Part shown: piece by piece, positions 1-7,991 of the stretch | How positions within the stretch are numbered: the stretch's first letter is position 1 | How the letters are laid out: every line of letters begins with the position of its first letter | Assembly (NCBI GenBank): GCA_944375795.1 | Contig: CALWAU010000124.1 | Span: 1 to 35,289, forward strand | DNA length: 35,289 nucleotides | Direction: 5' to 3' | DNA from: an uncultured Clostridia bacterium | GTDB taxonomy: Bacteria > Bacillota > Clostridia > Christensenellales > Borkfalkiaceae | Notes under the pieces: model-generated | What the model saw: the letters and a program-made list of their open reading frames with translations, nothing else | The model's database searches: none | What the model was told of the DNA's origin: nothing | Made by a program: the position numbers and the translations under genes

Positions 1-638
1 TGTACCCCGAAAAAACGGATACGGTTAAGGAGCGGAAGCGCCGAAAAGAGCAAAACGTAATTGACGAGGCAATTCCATATCTGCCCGCCGATAAACAGCC
101 GGTAAATCGCATAGCTCCAATAAGTGACGCCCGTGCCGAAGCGTCCGGTAATCGCCTCTATCGCCTTATCCGAAAAGCCCACCTCGCGGAAATACAGATA
201 GAAACCTGTCGTATTGATGCCGATCGTACAGATAAAGAGGGACAGCGCGCACACGAGCGCCAGTTTTACGTACAGCGAACCGCGGAACTTAAACCGCAGA
301 CAGGTGAACACCAGCCCCGCGAGCAGGGCGAGCATCCCCGTCGAAAGCCCCACCCACGGCATATAGAGCTGCCCCCAGGAATTGTACACATACCCCAAAA
401 AATCCCCGATGTAACAGGCGGCAAAGCCGCAGACGGGCCCGAGCAGTATCCCCGCCAGCGCGGAGACGACGATCGTGAGCGAAAACTGAATATCGAGCAG
501 ACGAAATTCGAGAAACATGTTGGCGACGACGGACAGGGCCGTGACCACGGCGACATAGGCGATCCGGCGCCCCGCCGAGCCGGTGAGAATGAGTTCGGAA
601 AAAAGCGTTCTTTTGAACACAGCCGCAGCTTTGGACAT
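1..638 (-). CDS. folT: ECF transporter S component, folate-type (3' end cut by window edge)
   Basis: Membrane-embedded vitamin-binding subunit of an energy-coupling factor transporter, which works with a shared EcfT/EcfA1/EcfA2 module not in this window. I translated it from the minus strand: it begins MSKAAAVFKRTLFSEL and stays open to base 1 (about 212 residues, so nearly complete). Several hydrophobic helices are visible, and the segment around residues 65-95 (LLGPVCGF, IGDFLGY, GQLYMPW) matches the conserved second/third helix pattern of the folate S-component family. The start is chosen because GGGAGG lies 10 nt upstream of the ATG at 638. Folate is the preferred substrate because the leader carries a THF riboswitch. 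A different pteridine-like vitamin remains possible from the protein alone. Confidence 0.8.
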   Translation of the reverse strand, partial: MSKAAAVFKRTLFSELILTGSAGRRIAYVAVVTALSVVANMFLEFRLLDIQFSLTIVVSALAGILLGPVCGFAACYIGDFLGYVYNSWGQLYMPWVGLSTGMLALLAGLVFTCLRFKFRGSLYVKLALVCALSLFICTIGINTTGFYLYFREVGFSDKAIEAITGRFGTGVTYWSYAIYRLFIGGQIWNCLVNYVLLFSALPLLNRIRFFGV

Positions 639-648
639 AAAAATAAAA

Positions 649-710
649 CCTCCCAAAATCGAGAAGTCCGCGAAGAGTTGCCGGAAAAGCTTTCCGCCCT
701 GCCCGGGAGG
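649..710 (-). promoter_or_regulatory. Ribosome-binding site of folT with upstream complementary sequence
   Basis: The Shine-Dalgarno GGGAGG (complement of 649-654) has an exact complement, CCUCCC, in the same transcript at complement 705-710. This lies between the riboswitch aptamer and the start codon. No U-tract terminator is visible there, so the layout suggests control of translation by masking the ribosome-binding site. The pairing is seen in the sequence; its regulatory role is inferred. Confidence 0.45.
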
Positions 711-727
711 GGAAAAACATTTTCTCT

Positions 728-838
728 GATTCAGCGGACGCGCCGCAGCACCGCAGAAGGGCGAGAAAGGTCCCTTCTTTCGTTCATCGACAACGTCCCG
801 TTCGATGACACTTTACGCGCTGACGGCTACTCTTGATT
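728..838 (-). ncRNA. Tetrahydrofolate (THF) riboswitch, folT leader
   Basis: On the minus strand the transcript reads AGAGUAG, then GCGCGUAAAGUGU, a GGGACGU-containing hairpin, ACGAA, then GCGGUG and GCGUCCGCU. These blocks, in order, resemble the THF-I aptamer (GAGUAG, GCGUUAAGUGU, GGGAUGU, AACGAA, GCGGUG, GCAUCCGCU). A P2 helix can form between CCGUCAGC (one bulged U) and GCUGCGG. A second hairpin AGAAGGG/CCCUUCU replaces the short apical stem of the consensus. The aptamer starts within a few bases of the predicted transcription start. Its position before an ECF S-component gene fits the known distribution of this riboswitch. The match was made by eye, without a covariance search. Confidence 0.75.
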
Positions 839-846
839 TTTTTCCT

Positions 847-875
847 ATTATACCCCTTTGCGCGAAATTTTGCAA
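847..875 (-). promoter_or_regulatory. Sigma-A promoter for riboswitch-folT
   Basis: TTGCAA (complement 870-875), 17 bp, TATAAT (complement 847-852). The predicted start is near 840, just before the aptamer. Confidence 0.75.
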
Positions 876-930
876 GCGTTTGAAGGCGGAAAAATACATA
901 AACGGGAAATTTTTCGGAAATACTCTTTCT

Positions 931-1617
931 ATGGGTCTGATCTTTATCCGAACGATCATCATTTACATCACGCTGCTCGTCGTCATGCGGCTGATGGGCA
1001 AGCGGCAGATCGGCGAAATGCAGCCCTTCGAGCTGGTCATCACCCTTCTGATCGCCGAGCTCGCCTGCATTCCCATGGCGGACACTTCCATTCCCCTACT
1101 GTACGGGGTCATCGCCATCGTCACCATCTATTTTCTGCATCAGATCGTCTGCCTCCTCGACCTCGGCTTCAAGCCGATGAAGGCGCTTCTGAGCGGCGCG
1201 CCCAGCATCGTTTTGAACAAGGACGGCATCGACGACACGCAGCTGAAAAAGAACAACCTCGACGTTTCCGACCTCATCGAATCCCTCCGCGGCGCGGGAT
1301 ATTTCGCCCTGGACGCCGTGGATTACGCCCTGTATGAGGCAAACGGCTCCTTTTCCGCCCTGCCCAAGACAAATTACGAACAGATGCAGAACTCCCTGCC
1401 CGTCATTTTGATAGACGAAGGGAAATTCGACGAGAAAAATCTGAAACTCACGGGAAAGGACAAGTCCTATTTTCTCGGCGTGCTCAAAGAACAGGGCTGC
1501 AAAAACGAAAAAAAGGTGCTGGTAATGACCGTGGACGGCAACGGAAAGGCCTATTTTCAGAAAAAGGGAGAGCGGTATAAGGTGCTCGAACTCGGCTGGG
1601 AGGGAAAAATATGGTAA
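931..1617 (+). CDS. DUF421 (YetF-like) membrane protein
   Basis: A 228-residue protein starting MGLIFIRTIIIYITLLVVMR. Three N-terminal membrane helices span roughly residues 4-80, with the family signature RLMGKRQIGEMQPFELVITL at about residues 20-40. A soluble two-part C-terminal region follows (PSIVLNKDGI, RGAGYFALDAVDYALYE). This is the usual DUF421/YetF architecture; its molecular role is unknown, though relatives occur in spore-forming Bacillota. The frame is open upstream to 805, but the residues encoded there look unlike protein and the family begins at this methionine; the ribosome-binding site is weak. The next gene overlaps by 7 bp, so the two are co-translated. Confidence 0.85.
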   Translation: MGLIFIRTIIIYITLLVVMRLMGKRQIGEMQPFELVITLLIAELACIPMADTSIPLLYGVIAIVTIYFLHQIVCLLDLGFKPMKALLSGAPSIVLNKDGIDDTQLKKNNLDVSDLIESLRGAGYFALDAVDYALYEANGSFSALPKTNYEQMQNSLPVILIDEGKFDEKNLKLTGKDKSYFLGVLKEQGCKNEKKVLVMTVDGNGKAYFQKKGERYKVLELGWEGKIW

Positions 1618-1988
1618 AGACCATCGTCAGCATCTTTATTTCGCTCGCCCTCATCGTGGGGATTTCCGCCTACGAAATATACAGCGTCGGCAGCACCTTC
1701 CGCACCTTTTCGGAGGCGCTCGCCTCCCTCTACGACAAGACGGAAGCGCAAACCGCCACCTATGAGGACGGCTGTGCCGTGCGCACCTTCTGGAAGGAAA
1801 AAAAGCGCACCCTGCACATCTGGATTCCGCACACGAGCATCGAAAACGTCGATTATCAGCTCAATGAGGCGCTCGGCTATCTGTACGAACAGAAATACGA
1901 CGACGCCCTGCCCAAAATAGAAGTGCTCATACAGATGTCGGAAAAGATCCCCGCTTCGTACGCGTTCAGCTTCGAAAATATCTTCTGA
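1611..1988 (+). CDS. DUF4363 family protein
   Basis: A 125-residue protein with an N-terminal membrane anchor or signal (MVKTIVSIFISLALIVGISA) and a helical extracytoplasmic part containing RTFWKEKKRTLHIWIPHTSI and VDYQLNEALGYLYE. DUF4363 proteins are often encoded directly after DUF421 proteins, and here the start overlaps the DUF421 stop, so they probably act as a pair at the membrane. Function is unknown. A strong hairpin terminator follows within 3 nt of the stop. Confidence 0.8.
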   Translation: MVKTIVSIFISLALIVGISAYEIYSVGSTFRTFSEALASLYDKTEAQTATYEDGCAVRTFWKEKKRTLHIWIPHTSIENVDYQLNEALGYLYEQKYDDALPKIEVLIQMSEKIPASYAFSFENIF

Positions 1989-1990
1989 AA

Positions 1991-2022
1991 GGGCGCTCCG
2001 CCGCGGCGGAGCGCCCTATTTT
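1991..2022. terminator. Shared terminator between convergent genes
   Basis: Perfect inverted repeat GGGCGCTCCGCC/GGCGGAGCGCCC (1991-2016), followed on the plus strand by TATTTTT. On the minus strand it directly follows the GNAT stop codon with a shorter T-run. It can therefore end both the DUF4363 and the GNAT transcripts. Confidence 0.85.
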
Positions 2023-2501
2023 TCCAGACACAGGCGAGATACGGTGACAACAAACTTTTCATTGCCGGGCATATGCCCCGTGCAGACCTCTTTTTCCGCA
2101 AATCCCAACCGCCGATACAAGGCCGCTGCGGGCGCGTTCCCCGCGAGCACCTCCGCCCAAACGGGCCGCCCCGTATGCGCCAGCACTTCTTCCGCCAGCC
2201 GCCTGCCCACGCCCCGGCGGAAAAAACGCGGGTGCACGTACAGCCAGGCGAGCTCGTCCTCCGAGCAGGCGGCAAACCCCGCCGGCTCGCCGTTCAGCTC
2301 CGCGACGAATATCTCATAATCAAACAGACCTTCCCGTTCCGCCGCAACGCCAAGGGGAAGAAATGCCTCGGCAAGCCCCGCGAGGCGGAGTTCCTCCATG
2401 CGTGCGGCGTCGTGGATGTCCCGGATACTTTCCCAATCGGAAGATCGGTACTTCCGCACGATAATCTCTCCCCCGGGTGCCTCGTACGCCTCGTTATGCA
2501 T
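2016..2501 (-). CDS. GNAT family N-acetyltransferase
   Basis: A 161-residue acetyl-CoA-dependent acyltransferase of unknown substrate. The acetyl-CoA-binding motif A is LYVHPRFFRRGVGRRL (about residues 86-101), and the C-terminal ALYRRLGFAEKEV is typical of motif B. It is the last gene of the acyl-CoA dehydratase-like operon and overlaps the stop of the preceding gene by 8 bp. The ATG at 2501 has a poor ribosome-binding site. A GTG at 2459 preceded by GGGGGAG would give a protein starting (M)RKYRSSDW and is a credible alternative start. Confidence 0.8.
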   Translation of the reverse strand: MHNEAYEAPGGEIIVRKYRSSDWESIRDIHDAARMEELRLAGLAEAFLPLGVAAEREGLFDYEIFVAELNGEPAGFAACSEDELAWLYVHPRFFRRGVGRRLAEEVLAHTGRPVWAEVLAGNAPAAALYRRLGFAEKEVCTGHMPGNEKFVVTVSRLCLEK

Positions 2502-3783
2502 CGCTTTTTTTCTTCAGATTCTCCCGCGCGGTGGCGAGCATCAGCTTGATCCGGTTCTCCTGATTGACGCGGGTAGCAGAAGTATCATAATCGATGGGCA
2601 CGACGTTTTCGTCGGGGAACAGCGCCTTGACGGCGCGGACGGCGCCCTTGCCCGCGATGTGATTAGGCAGGCAGCCGAACGGCTGCGCACAGACGATATT
2701 TTCCGTCCCCGTTTCGGCGAGCGCCGCCATCTCCGCGGGAATCAGCCACCCCTCCCCCATTTTGACGCCCTGATTGATCACCTTGTCCGCGCAGCGCCGG
2801 AGATGCTCGAAATCGTGCGGGGGCTCGAAGCGCCCGTCCTTTTTATAGACGGAGATGATCTTCTTCTGAATGTGATACGCGACCTTATAGACGAGCGAAT
2901 ACACAAACCCCGCCTTTTTCGTCCTGCCGTACAGCCGCGTGTCGTTGATGTTGTTGACGATGCAGTAAAGCACGAAATCCATGAGCGCGGGCACGACGGG
3001 CTCGCACCCCTCGGACAGAAGAAATTCCTCGAGATGGGAATTGCCGAGCGGGGAATATTTGACGTAAATTTCCCCGACGATGCCCACGCGCACCTTTTTT
3101 TCCTTGCGGCGCTCCACCTGTCCGAAACGCTCTATCATCCGTTTCGTCATCTTTTTATAGCGGAGATATCCCTTCCCCTCGAACGCCTCGCCGATCTCCC
3201 GGAAACAATCCTCGCGCGCCCTTTCCGCGTCCCCTTCGTGCACCTCGTAGGGCTTGGTCTGATTGTAAAGGGTCATCAGATTGTCCCCGTAAAAAATCGC
3301 AAATGCCAGCTCCAAAAGCAGGGAAAGGTCTATTTCGATGCCGTTCCCCTTTTCCAGGCCGGCAAAATTCAGGGACATGACGGGGACCTGGGGGAACTCC
3401 GCTTTCAGCGCCTTGCGTATGAGGGGAATATAGTTGGACGCGCGGCAGCCGCCGCCCGACTGCGTGATCATCACCGCCGTCCGGTTCACGTCGTATTTCC
3501 CGCTTTTGAGCGCGTCGAGATACTGCCCGATGACGCAGAGCGCGGGATAGCAGGTGTCGTTGTGCACGTGTTTGAGGCCCTCGTCGATAACGGCGCGGGA
3601 ATCGTTTTTCAAAACCTCCATCTTATAGCCGCGCTTTGCCACCACGCGGCGGATGATATCGAAATGCCAGGGGAGCATGTCCGGAACGAGAATGGTATAC
3701 GTCTCCTTCATGTCCTGCGTGAACTTCGGATAATTTTCGGTGTAATCCACCGTTTCTTTCGTCTGTGTCTGATTTTCCTGCAT
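2494..3783 (-). CDS. 2-hydroxyacyl-CoA dehydratase-like (HgdB/BcrC-type) subunit
   Basis: A 429-residue protein like the C-terminal module of the large acyl-CoA dehydratase activase-related proteins. Conserved cysteines are visible in HNDTCYPALCVIGQ (about residues 74-87), SGGGCRASNYIPL and AQPFGCLPNHIAGKG (near residue 370); such cysteines can hold an iron-sulfur cluster. Family members take part in reductive, radical-based chemistry on acyl-CoA thioesters or act as uncharacterised partners of the activase. The activase is encoded 18 bp upstream. In many relatives the two parts are one fused polypeptide; here they are separate genes. No acyl-CoA pathway genes adjoin, so the substrate cannot be named. 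Confidence 0.8.
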   Translation of the reverse strand: MQENQTQTKETVDYTENYPKFTQDMKETYTILVPDMLPWHFDIIRRVVAKRGYKMEVLKNDSRAVIDEGLKHVHNDTCYPALCVIGQYLDALKSGKYDVNRTAVMITQSGGGCRASNYIPLIRKALKAEFPQVPVMSLNFAGLEKGNGIEIDLSLLLELAFAIFYGDNLMTLYNQTKPYEVHEGDAERAREDCFREIGEAFEGKGYLRYKKMTKRMIERFGQVERRKEKKVRVGIVGEIYVKYSPLGNSHLEEFLLSEGCEPVVPALMDFVLYCIVNNINDTRLYGRTKKAGFVYSLVYKVAYHIQKKIISVYKKDGRFEPPHDFEHLRRCADKVINQGVKMGEGWLIPAEMAALAETGTENIVCAQPFGCLPNHIAGKGAVRAVKALFPDENVVPIDYDTSATRVNQENRIKLMLATARENLKKKSDA

Positions 3784-3801
3784 AAGCCTTCCCTGTCCTT
3801 T

Positions 3802-6800
3802 TCAGGCCCCTTGCGCGGCGTCCGCCGCGGCGGCCTCGGCATAGGGAGCCGCCTCGCGCGACTCTCTTTCCGCATTCTGTTCCTCTATCGCCGCCAGCAT
3901 GCTGCGCAGCCGTATCCGGACGACGCCGAGATTGTTGATTTCGTCGATTTTTATCTGCGTGTACAGTTTTCCGTTCTTTTCGAGAATGGCGCGCACCTCG
4001 TCCGTCGTGATCGCGTCGATGCCGCACCCGAAGGAAACGAGCTGCACCAGATTCATGTCCTTCTGCCGGGAAACGTATTCCGCCGCGCGGTACAGACGGG
4101 CATGATACGTCCATTGATTGAGGACGTTCACCTTGACGAGGGGCGCCTCCTCGAACACGCTGTCCTCGGAGAGCACGGCGAAGCCGAGAGAGGTGAGCAG
4201 CTTCCCTATCCCGTGATTGATCTCGGGGTCGGCATGGTAGGGCCGGCCGGCGAGGACAACGATCTGCCGCCCCTCCGCGCGCGCCCTTTCCGTAATCTCG
4301 CGCCCCTTTGCCCGCACGTCGGCATGATATTTGTCCAGCCGCGCAAACCCCTCGTCCAAAGCCTCCTCTATCTGCCTTTTCCCCAATTTATACCGGCCGA
4401 GCGCACGGCGGAGATTTCGCACCGTGCTGGCGCGCATATTCGGGTCGATGTAAGGCATGACAAAATTTTCGTCGTTGAGGCGTTCGTTGTTGGCCTTGAG
4501 CAATTCGGGATAATATGCCACGACGGGACAGTTGTAATGATTGGTGGAGTCGTGCTCGTCGAGGTTATAGCTCTCGCAGGGATAGAATATGAAATCCACC
4601 CCCTTGTCCAAAAGGCTTTCGATGTGCCCGTGCATGAGTTTGGCGGGATAACAGGCCGTATCGCTGGCCACCGTGTGCTGCCCGCGGAAATACAGCTCGC
4701 GCGAGCTCTTGTCGCTGAGCACCGTCTCGAAACCGAGCTTCTCGAAAAAGCCCGCCCAGAGGGGAAGCTGCTCGAACATCACCAGCTGGAAGGGAATCCC
4801 CACCCGCCCGCGCTTCTTGCCGCCGTCCGGCGCGGAAACGCATTCCTGCAAGCGGCGGTATTTGTACGCGAGCATATCCGAATCGTCCGAACGGGGCTTT
4901 TTCCCGGCACCCCGCTCGCATTTGTTTCCGGAGATATATTTTCTCCCGTCCGCAAAGGTCACGATGTTTATGTTGCATTTGGCCGTGCACCCCCGGCAGA
5001 CGGACGCGCGGGAGGCATAGGTGAAATCGGCGAGTTCGGGCGCGGAGAGCACGGAGCTGGTCGCGACATACGCCGGCTGGGCCTCCTTCGCGTACAGGGC
5101 CGCCCCGAAAGCGCCCATCAGCCCCGCGATCGCCGGGCGGATGACCTCCTTCCCCGTCTCCTTCTCGAACGAACGGAGCACGGCGTCGTTCATAAAGGTC
5201 CCGCCCTGCACGACGATGTTCTCGCCGAGTTCCTCGGGCGTCTTGGCGCGAATGACCTTATAGATGGCATTTTTGACGATGGACGAGGAGAGCCCCGCGG
5301 AGATATCCTCGATGCTCGCCCCTTCCTTCTGCGCCTGTTTCACCGAGCTGTTCATGAACACCGTACAGCGGGAGCCGAGCTCGACGGGGTGTTTCGCGAA
5401 CAGCCCGAGGCGGGAAAACTCCTCGATATCCATATCCATGGCTTTGGCGAACGTCTGAATGAAGGAACCGCAGCCCGAAGAACACGCCTCGTTGAGCATG
5501 ATCGAATCGATGGCGTGATTTTTCACTTTGAAACACTTGATGTCCTGCCCGCCGATGTCGATGATGAAATCCGCCTTCGGATTGAAGTGGAGGGCCGCCT
5601 TGAAATGCGCCACCGTCTCCACGATGCCGAAATCCGCTTTCAGCGCCGCTTTTATCAGATCCTCTCCGTATCCCGTCACCGCGCTCGCCCGGATGTTGAT
5701 GCGATCCCCCGCGAGGGCGTAAATTTCCTTCATTTTATCGACGACGATATCCAGCGGCTGGCCGTTGTTGGTCTGATAATGGGAATACAAAATCCGATAA
5801 TCCTCCGTAATCAGGATCATCTTGGTGGTCGTCGAGCCGCTGTCGATGCCGAGATAGGCGTCCCCCGTATAGGTATAGATATCGGCAAAGCTCAGATCGC
5901 TCCGCTTGTGGCGGGCGATGAACTCGTCGTATTCGGCGCGGTCGCGAAAGAGCGGGTCGCCCGTCACGATGTCGTCGCTGTTTTTGCTGTCGCGGATTTT
6001 CCCGATAATCTCATCCATGGGTGCCGCGTCTGCGGCTTCCGCATACAGCGCCGCGCCCAGGGACATAAAGCAGGGTGCGTTTTCGGGAAACACCGCGTGC
6101 TCCTCGTCCAGGTGCAGCGTCGTCTCAAATGCCCGCCGCAGCGCTTTCAGAAAGTAGAGCGGACCGCCGAGAAAAAGCACCTTGCCTTTGATCCGCCGCC
6201 CCTGCGCCAGCCCCGCCACCGTCTGGTCGACGACCGCCTGAAAAATGGAGGCGGCGATATCCGATTTCGCGGCCCCCTGATTGAGCAGCGGCTGGATATC
6301 CGATTTCGCGAACACCCCGCACCGGGAGGCGATGGGATAGGTCTTTTCCGCCTGCAAAGCGAGCTCGTCCATCTCGGAAACGGAGATGTTCAGCAGGGTG
6401 GCCATCTGGTCGATGAACGCACCCGTGCCCCCCGCGCAGCTCCCGTTCATGCGCTGTTCGGTGCCGCCCGTGATGAAGATGATCTTCGCGTCCTCGCCGC
6501 CGAGCTCCACGGCGACGTCCGCGTCGGGATAATATTTCCGTATGGCGATAAAGGCCGCCTGTACCTCCTGCACAAAGGCGATGCCGCTCTTTTCCGCAAG
6601 CCCCAGCCCCGCGCTGCCCGTGACCGCCGCGCGGAAACTTTCGCCCGGAAACTGCGCCTTTACCTTTTCCAGCTCCCCGAGAACGCACTCCTTGACGCGC
6701 GAATAATGCCGCTCGTAACTCTTGAACAGAATTTCGCCCGTATCGGGAGAAAGAACCGTCACCTTGACGGTCGTGGAGCCAACGTCTATACCCATGAATT

Positions 6801-6807
6801 TTTCCAT
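3802..6807 (-). CDS. Acyl-CoA dehydratase activase (BcrAD/BadFG ATPase, two ASKHA domains)
   Basis: About 1001 residues. Two ASKHA-fold ATPase domains are visible: the first opens GIDVGSTTVKV near residue 6 and the second YLGIDSGSTTTKM near residue 320. In each, the iron-sulfur cysteine motifs of HgdC-type activators are present (NGSCAGGTGAF at C124 and SRCGVF at C163; ACSSGCGSF and GSRCTVFMNS). A cysteine cluster CRGCTAKCN near residue 620 and a DUF2229-type domain (SDTACYPAKLMHGH, RPYHADPEINHGIGKLL) follow. Known members use ATP to drive low-potential electron transfer to a dehydratase. The start is the ATG at 6807, preceded by AAAGAGG, rather than the upstream ATG at 6828. First gene of a three-gene operon. 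Confidence 0.85.
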   Translation of the reverse strand: MEKFMGIDVGSTTVKVTVLSPDTGEILFKSYERHYSRVKECVLGELEKVKAQFPGESFRAAVTGSAGLGLAEKSGIAFVQEVQAAFIAIRKYYPDADVAVELGGEDAKIIFITGGTEQRMNGSCAGGTGAFIDQMATLLNISVSEMDELALQAEKTYPIASRCGVFAKSDIQPLLNQGAAKSDIAASIFQAVVDQTVAGLAQGRRIKGKVLFLGGPLYFLKALRRAFETTLHLDEEHAVFPENAPCFMSLGAALYAEAADAAPMDEIIGKIRDSKNSDDIVTGDPLFRDRAEYDEFIARHKRSDLSFADIYTYTGDAYLGIDSGSTTTKMILITEDYRILYSHYQTNNGQPLDIVVDKMKEIYALAGDRINIRASAVTGYGEDLIKAALKADFGIVETVAHFKAALHFNPKADFIIDIGGQDIKCFKVKNHAIDSIMLNEACSSGCGSFIQTFAKAMDMDIEEFSRLGLFAKHPVELGSRCTVFMNSSVKQAQKEGASIEDISAGLSSSIVKNAIYKVIRAKTPEELGENIVVQGGTFMNDAVLRSFEKETGKEVIRPAIAGLMGAFGAALYAKEAQPAYVATSSVLSAPELADFTYASRASVCRGCTAKCNINIVTFADGRKYISGNKCERGAGKKPRSDDSDMLAYKYRRLQECVSAPDGGKKRGRVGIPFQLVMFEQLPLWAGFFEKLGFETVLSDKSSRELYFRGQHTVASDTACYPAKLMHGHIESLLDKGVDFIFYPCESYNLDEHDSTNHYNCPVVAYYPELLKANNERLNDENFVMPYIDPNMRASTVRNLRRALGRYKLGKRQIEEALDEGFARLDKYHADVRAKGREITERARAEGRQIVVLAGRPYHADPEINHGIGKLLTSLGFAVLSEDSVFEEAPLVKVNVLNQWTYHARLYRAAEYVSRQKDMNLVQLVSFGCGIDAITTDEVRAILEKNGKLYTQIKIDEINNLGVVRIRLRSMLAAIEEQNAERESREAAPYAEAAAADAAQGA

Positions 6808-6922
6808 CGCAACCTCTTTCCGATACAATCTTCCTTTTTTCCCGGCAGACAGCTCGCCGAAAAGCTGTCGGAGGAGCCGCCCTGCGGCCCCTTTCTCGGA
6901 TTTTCGTCAAATTACGGCATAT

Positions 6923-6951
6923 ATTATATCACATTTTACGTGAAAATGCAA
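6923..6951 (-). promoter_or_regulatory. Promoter of the activase operon
   Basis: TTGCAT (complement 6946-6951), 17 bp, TATAAT (complement 6923-6928). The leader is about 110 nt and holds a GACAGCT/AGCTGTC hairpin without a U-tract. Confidence 0.65.
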
Positions 6952-6984
6952 CCGTGGAAAAACGAAATTTATGTTAAATTTTTA

Positions 6985-7023
6985 CCAAACGAAAACTCCC
7001 CTTGCCCGGCAGGGCAAGGGGAG
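6985..7023 (-). terminator. Rho-independent terminator
   Basis: On the minus strand, CTCCCCTTGCCC pairs perfectly with GGGCAAGGGGAG (7012-7023 with 6996-7007), followed by TTTTCGTTT. It lies 18 bp after the membrane-protein stop. Confidence 0.85.
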
Positions 7024-7040
7024 CAAACCAAATGCGCTTT

Positions 7041-7481
7041 TCAGCCTATGTATTTCAACAAAAAGATGTCGACGCCGACCACGACGACGGGCAGGATATA
7101 GCAGAGCGGCGGCCAATGATATGCCCCGAGGCCGAATATCACCCCCGCAATCGCCGTGCAGATGAGGGAAAAGCCCAAAAATCCGCCCGAAACGGGCTCG
7201 AACGTCCAAAATTTTCCGCATTCGTGCCAGACGCCCTCCCATTCGCCCGTATCGTCCGAATCGAAAATGAATTCCCCGAACAGATACAGGACGGACGCGC
7301 CGAAAACAAACACCGGAATCAATTTATCCATGGACTCGTCCGGCAAAAAAATGATGTTGCAGACGATGGTCGCCACGGACAGAATGATAGACAAAATATG
7401 GCTGATCCAAAAGGATTTCAGCGTAAAGATGATGATGAGAAGCGCCACAATCGCGATGGCCACTTTCGCTCCTGTCGACAT
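7041..7481 (-). CDS. Small membrane protein, unknown
   Basis: A 146-residue hydrophobic protein beginning MSTGAKVAIAIVALLIIIF. Five or so membrane segments are visible, with one acidic, tryptophan-containing loop (FDSDDTGEWEGVWHECGKFW, about residues 78-97). I do not recognise the family. The start at 7481 is chosen because AAAGGAG precedes it by 8 nt. The upstream in-frame ATG at 7511 falls at the edge of the promoter -10 element, so it lies before the predicted transcription start and cannot be used. It is a single-gene unit with its own promoter and terminator. Confidence 0.75.
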   Translation of the reverse strand: MSTGAKVAIAIVALLIIIFTLKSFWISHILSIILSVATIVCNIIFLPDESMDKLIPVFVFGASVLYLFGEFIFDSDDTGEWEGVWHECGKFWTFEPVSGGFLGFSLICTAIAGVIFGLGAYHWPPLCYILPVVVVGVDIFLLKYIG

Positions 7482-7512
7482 TTTGATACACTCCTTTCTT
7501 ATTTTCGTCACA

Positions 7513-7541
7513 ATTATACTTCTTTCGGCAAGTTAAGTCAA
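7513..7541 (-). promoter_or_regulatory. Promoter of the small membrane protein gene
   Basis: TTGACT (complement 7536-7541), 17 bp, TATAAT (complement 7513-7518). Confidence 0.75.
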
Positions 7542-7571
7542 GTAAAACAACATTCTCGCACCCTCAAAAAT

Positions 7572-7601
7572 GCAAAAAACCGCATACAAATCCGTATGCG
7601 G
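7572..7601 (-). terminator. Terminator of the UDP-sugar pyrophosphorylase operon
   Basis: CCGCATAC/GTATGCGG stem (7580-7601) with TTTTTT on the minus strand, 26 bp after the stop of the small helical protein. Confidence 0.85.
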
Positions 7602-7627
7602 CAAATAAAAATGCAGTTAATTCCCTT

Positions 7628-7981
7628 TCAGACCAGCCCGTAGGCTTCGAGTATGCGCAACAGCGCCCCGAACATATTTTCCAGAAATTTTTTCACCGCC
7701 CTGTTGGTGGCGTTATCGAAAAACAGGCTCTCGTTGCTGTTGAGCATCGCCGCGATGGCGTTAAAATTTTTGTAAATGATCTGGCAGTCCTCCTCGATCG
7801 CCGTATACGCCTCCTCCTCGCCCGTATGCTGAATGGAATACATCTCCAAAACGGTGTCGTTCATCCGCCCGAAAATCTCCGTCCTGCCCGTGGAAAACAC
7901 CTCGGCTATCTCGTGGTTGAGATCGCTCAGAAGGCGGATAAACCGCTGCAATTTTTCGTTTCCGACCAAATCCGTCGCCAT
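7628..7981 (-). CDS. Hypothetical helical protein, cotranscribed with the pyrophosphorylase
   Basis: A 117-residue, probably cytoplasmic protein with no signal peptide and a mostly helical composition (KLQRFIRLLSDLNHEIAEVF, VKKFLENMFGALLRILEAYG). I do not recognise the family. GAGGAGG lies 5 nt before the ATG, and the gene begins 10 nt after the stop of the UDP-sugar pyrophosphorylase, so the two are probably made together. A terminator follows. Whether it modulates the enzyme is not known. Confidence 0.7.
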   Translation of the reverse strand: MATDLVGNEKLQRFIRLLSDLNHEIAEVFSTGRTEIFGRMNDTVLEMYSIQHTGEEEAYTAIEEDCQIIYKNFNAIAAMLNSNESLFFDNATNRAVKKFLENMFGALLRILEAYGLV

Positions 7982-7991
7982 GGCGCCCTCC

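Noticed and set aside
870..898. A divergent promoter for the DUF421 gene using the palindromic TTGCAA
   Set aside because: The -10 at 17 bp (AATACA) matches the consensus poorly, so only the folT-facing promoter is supported.
805..930. Longer N-terminus for the DUF421 protein from 805
   Set aside because: The region overlaps the riboswitch and promoter of folT on the other strand, and the family begins at the methionine at 931.
2398..7101. A 1567-codon plus-strand open frame opposite the activase operon
   Set aside because: It is the antisense shadow of the activase and HgdB-like genes in GC-rich DNA. Its translation is rich in Arg, His and Asp with no recognisable domain, and it has no ribosome-binding site.
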